Below, one piece after another: positions 61,701 through 64,000 of a DNA stretch of 64,000 nt (position 1 is the stretch's first letter; each line of letters starts with the position of its first letter). The position numbers and the translations under genes were made by a program. Below the pieces are notes generated by a model, which saw only the letters and a program-made list of their open reading frames with translations, had not been told where the DNA came from and ran no database searches. Origin of the DNA: DATGZH01 sp035297265 (lineage in GTDB: Bacteria > Actinomycetota > Acidimicrobiia > Acidimicrobiales > RAAP-2); the NCBI GenBank assembly GCA_035297265.1, contig DATGZH010000016.1, forward strand, positions 4,392 to 68,391, in the 5' to 3' direction.

Positions 61701-62951
61701 GTGGACCACGTCACTGGCTTGCGCTGTCGGGAGTGCGGCCGCCCGTTCCCCGCTGAGGCGCTGCACGTCTGCGACTACTGCTTCGGGCCCCTCGAGGTGG
61801 CCTACGACTACGAGCGGATCGCCGCCGTGGTCAGCCGGGCCCGGATCGCCGAGGGCCCCCGGACGATCTGGCGCTACCGGGACCTGCTGCCGGTGGCCGA
61901 CGCCGCCCCCGTCGACCTCGGGGCCGGCTTCACCCCGCTCGTGCGGGCCGACCGCCTGGCGGCCGAGCTGGGCCTGGGCGAGCTCTGGATCAAGGACGAC
62001 ACGGCCAACCCCACCGGCTCGTTCAAGGACCGGGTGGTCTCGGTCGCCCTCACGAAGGCCCGGGAGCTCGGCTTCAAGGTGGCGGCGTGCGCTTCGACGG
62101 GCAACCTGGCCAACTCGGTGGCCGCCCACGCCGCCCGGGCCGGCATGGCCTCGGTCGTCCTCATCCCCGAGGACCTCGAGCGGGCCAAGGTCACGATGAC
62201 CGCCGTCTACGGCGGCACCGTCGTGGCCGTGCGGGGGACCTACGACGACGTGAACCGGCTCTGCGCCGAGCTCTCGAGCGAGCAGCCGTCGTGGGCCTTC
62301 GTCAACGTGAACGTCCGCACCTACTACGCCGAGGGCTCGAAGACCCTCGCCTTCGAGGTGGCCGAGCAGCTCGGCTGGCAGGCCCCGGACCACGTCGTGG
62401 TGCCGGTGGCCTCGGGCAGCCAGCTCGTGAAGGTGGCGAAGGGCTTCGAGGAGCTGGCCAAGGTGGGCCTCCTCGACGAGCCGCCGGCCGTCCGGGTGTC
62501 GGGGGCCCAGGCCGCCGGGTGCGCCCCGGTGGCCACGGCCTTCGCCGAGGGGGCCGACGCCATCCGGCCGGTCCGCCCGTCGACGATCGCCAAGTCGCTC
62601 TCGATCGGCAACCCGGCCGACGGCTGGTACGCGCTCGAGACGGTGCGCAGGAGCGGCGGGGCCCTCGCCGCGGTGACCGACGACGAGATCGTCGAGGGCA
62701 TCCGGCTCCTCGCCCGCACCGAGGGGATCTTCGCCGAGACGGCCGGCGGGGTGACGATCGCCACCCTGGCCAAGCTGGCGGCCGAGGGCGTGGTCCGCTC
62801 GGACGAGCGGGTGGTGGCCCTCGTCACCGGGCACGGCCTGAAGACCGTCGAGGCCCTCGCCGGCGCGGTCCGCCCGACCGCGACGATCGCCCCCACCCTC
62901 GAGGCCTTCGAAGCGGCGATCGAGACGGACGGGGGAGGGCCGGGCCGGTGA
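61701..62951 (+). CDS. thrC: Threonine synthase family PLP enzyme (ThrC)
   Basis: A 416-aa fold-type II PLP enzyme converting O-phosphohomoserine to threonine. A zinc-finger-like N-terminus (LRCRECGRPF...HVCDYCFGPLE) precedes the PLP-lysine motif NPTGSFKDRVVSVAL near residue 110 and the phosphate-binding STGNLANSVAAHAA near 135. The GTG at 61701 is preferred over the ATG at 61686, as the AGGAGGA site lies between them. SAM control and the coupled sulfur-carrier gene raise the possibility of a sulfur amino-acid role instead of, or besides, threonine formation. Confidence 0.9.
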   Translation: MDHVTGLRCRECGRPFPAEALHVCDYCFGPLEVAYDYERIAAVVSRARIAEGPRTIWRYRDLLPVADAAPVDLGAGFTPLVRADRLAAELGLGELWIKDDTANPTGSFKDRVVSVALTKARELGFKVAACASTGNLANSVAAHAARAGMASVVLIPEDLERAKVTMTAVYGGTVVAVRGTYDDVNRLCAELSSEQPSWAFVNVNVRTYYAEGSKTLAFEVAEQLGWQAPDHVVVPVASGSQLVKVAKGFEELAKVGLLDEPPAVRVSGAQAAGCAPVATAFAEGADAIRPVRPSTIAKSLSIGNPADGWYALETVRRSGGALAAVTDDEIVEGIRLLARTEGIFAETAGGVTIATLAKLAAEGVVRSDERVVALVTGHGLKTVEALAGAVRPTATIAPTLEAFEAAIETDGGGPGR

Positions 62952-63223
62952 GCGTCTCGGTCCGGGTCCCGACCCAGCTCCGCACCCTGACCGGGGGGGC
63001 CGGCGAGGTGCCAGCCGATGGGGCGACGGTGGGGGAGGTCCTCCAGGGCCTCGACGCCGCCCACCCGGGGTTCGCCGAGCGCCTCTTCGACGAGGAGGGC
63101 CAGCTCCGCCGGTTCGTGAACGTCTTCCTGGCCGACGAGGACGTCCGGTTCCTCCAGGGCCTGGCCACGCCGGTGGCCGACGGCCAGACGGTCTCCATCG
63201 TCCCGGCGGTGGCCGGGGGCTGA
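62948..63223 (+). CDS. MoaD/ThiS/CysO-like sulfur carrier protein
   Basis: A 91-aa ubiquitin-like protein ending in VAGG, the di-glycine tail that is adenylated and turned into a thiocarboxylate. VRVPTQLRTLTGG and FVNVFLADEDVRFLQGL are typical of the CysO/MoaD group. The GTG start overlaps the thrC stop as GTGA, so it is made together with the PLP enzyme. In Mycobacterium, CysO delivers sulfide to O-phosphoserine for cysteine synthesis. A similar role is inferred here. Confidence 0.88.
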   Translation: MSVSVRVPTQLRTLTGGAGEVPADGATVGEVLQGLDAAHPGFAERLFDEEGQLRRFVNVFLADEDVRFLQGLATPVADGQTVSIVPAVAGG

Positions 63224-63241
63224 CCGGGCCCCGGTGCCCGG
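63224..63241 (+). terminator. Terminator-like hairpin after the sulfur-carrier gene
   Basis: CCGGGC, a 6-base loop and GCCCGG begin directly after the stop codon. It separates the riboswitch operon from the groEL control region. No T-run. Confidence 0.45.
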
Positions 63242-63278
63242 CCCGGGGTTGCGCCCGCCGGTCCGGCGTGGTTTGCTG

Positions 63279-63305
63279 TTGGCACTCGAACATCGAGAGT
63301 GCTAA
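63279..63305. promoter_or_regulatory. CIRCE operator (HrcA binding site)
   Basis: TTGGCACTC, nine bases, GAGTGCTAA. It differs from the consensus TTAGCACTC-N9-GAGTGCTAA at one base. It should make groEL an HrcA-repressed heat-shock gene. Confidence 0.96.
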
Positions 63306-63313
63306 TGCGCCGC

Positions 63314-63319
63314 TACAAT
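63314..63319 (+). promoter_or_regulatory. Candidate -10 box of groEL
   Basis: TACAAT, 9 bases after the CIRCE element and 60 bases before the ATG. The -35 would lie within the CIRCE spacer and is not recognisable, so HrcA binding would directly block polymerase. Confidence 0.5.
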
Positions 63320-63378
63320 GGAGCGGCAGGAGAGCCGGACCACCCCCGGACCGGTGGAGCTACGGAGGAAATGACCAC

Positions 63379-64000
63379 ATGCCCAAGCTGATCGCCTTCG
63401 ACGAGGAGGCCCGCAGGGCGCTCGAGACCGGCATGAACAAGTTGGCCGACGCCGTACGAGTGACCCTCGGTCCCAAGGGCCGCAACGTGGTGCTCGACAA
63501 GAAGTGGGGCGCCCCGACCATCACGAACGACGGCGTGTCGATCGCCAAGGAGATCGACCTCGAGGACCCCTACGAGAAGATCGGGGCCGAGCTCGTGAAG
63601 GAAGTGGCCAAGAAGACCGACGACGTGGCCGGTGACGGCACGACGACGGCCACCGTGTTGGCCTGGGCCATGGTCCACGAGGGCCTGCGCAACGTGGCCG
63701 CCGGGGCCAACCCAATGTCCCTCAAGAAGGGCATCGAGGCGGCGGTCGAGACGGCCGTCAACTCGATCCACTCCATCGCCAAGGAGACCGAGTCCAAGTC
63801 CCAGATCGCCCAGGTGGCCTCGATCTCGGCCGCCGACAACGAGATCGGCGACATGATCTCCGAGGCCATCGACAAGGTGGGCAAGGACGGCGTCATCACC
63901 GTCGAGGAGTCCCAGACCTTCGGCATGGAGATGGACCTCGTCGAGGGCATGCGCTTCGACAAGGGCTACATCTCGCCCTACTTCGTGACCGACCCCGAGC
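63379..64000 (+). CDS. groEL: Chaperonin GroEL, 5' part
   Basis: The first 207 residues of a 60-kDa chaperonin; the gene continues past the window. VTLGPKGRNVVLDKKWGAPT near residue 30, DGVSIAKEI near 52 and VAGDGTTTATVLA near 85 (nucleotide-binding, catalytic Asp) are diagnostic. The ATG at 63379 has GGAGGAA (63364-63370) at 8 bases; an out-of-frame ATG lies at 63371. No groES gene precedes it, so this is the stand-alone groEL copy seen in many actinobacteria. Confidence 0.97.
   Translation, partial: MPKLIAFDEEARRALETGMNKLADAVRVTLGPKGRNVVLDKKWGAPTITNDGVSIAKEIDLEDPYEKIGAELVKEVAKKTDDVAGDGTTTATVLAWAMVHEGLRNVAAGANPMSLKKGIEAAVETAVNSIHSIAKETESKSQIAQVASISAADNEIGDMISEAIDKVGKDGVITVEESQTFGMEMDLVEGMRFDKGYISPYFVTDPE

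Overview
This window is a single high-GC actinobacterial chromosome segment. GTG starts are common, and stop and start codons often overlap as GTGA. Four things point to the class Acidimicrobiia or a close relative: housekeeping blocks in actinobacterial order (tilS-hpt-folE-folP-folB-folK-panC-nadB-nadC-coaX-lysS-clpC-radA-disA-carD-ispD-ispF-rlmB), a CarD-type RNA polymerase regulator, a DDN-type (F420-linked) reductase, and a secreted beta-helix protein ending in 'GYW-x-VG-x-DGGVYSFG' repeats. The taxonomic placement is inference. No insertion sequence, prophage, CRISPR array or rRNA operon was seen.

Region by region. 1-5200: an oligopeptide/dipeptide-type ABC importer whose second permease and first ATPase are fused in one protein, followed by its solute-binding protein. 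5200-8600: a large secreted repeat protein. 8.9-17.9 kb: metabolic and stress genes, including a zinc alcohol dehydrogenase, an amidohydrolase/VOC group, a flippase-like protein with an internal kinase-like domain that looks catalytically dead, an ArsR/SRPBCC pair, a DDN-type reductase and a glycolate/D-lactate-type oxidase. 17.8-25.2 kb, minus strand: P450, SDR, a GH5 lipoprotein, PgeF, MurL and MurD2. This suggests the alternative route for putting D-glutamate into peptidoglycan.

25.3-38.5 kb: a thiol-responsive type ECF sigma/anti-sigma pair, then a tightly packed run for tRNA lysidine, purine salvage, folate, pantothenate/CoA, NAD and lysyl-tRNA. It includes a TilS-HPRT fusion and a small phosphatase-like protein whose catalytic cysteine is replaced by glutamine. 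38.7-44.4 kb: a small secreted protein, a polyprenyl synthase, ClpC and RadA. 44.3-52.4 kb: a signalling island between radA and disA, with a CrtI-type oxidoreductase, a cyclic-nucleotide-binding protein, a response regulator fused to a class III nucleotidyl cyclase, an orphan LolD-type ATPase, a membrane histidine kinase and two further response regulators. 52.5-56.3 kb: disA, carD, ispD, ispF, rlmB.

56.3-64 kb: an orphan pilin, tRNA-Thr(UGU), Hsp20, a LytR_C membrane protein, a trehalose/glucosylglycerate compatible-solute group (otsB, otsA, gpgS), a SAM riboswitch before thrC and a MoaD/CysO-like sulfur carrier, and a CIRCE-controlled groEL cut by the window end. The strongest leads are the cyclic-nucleotide signalling island, the SAM-riboswitch thrC/sulfur-carrier operon, the MurD2-MurL pair, the pseudokinase-flippase and the pseudophosphatase inside the folate operon.
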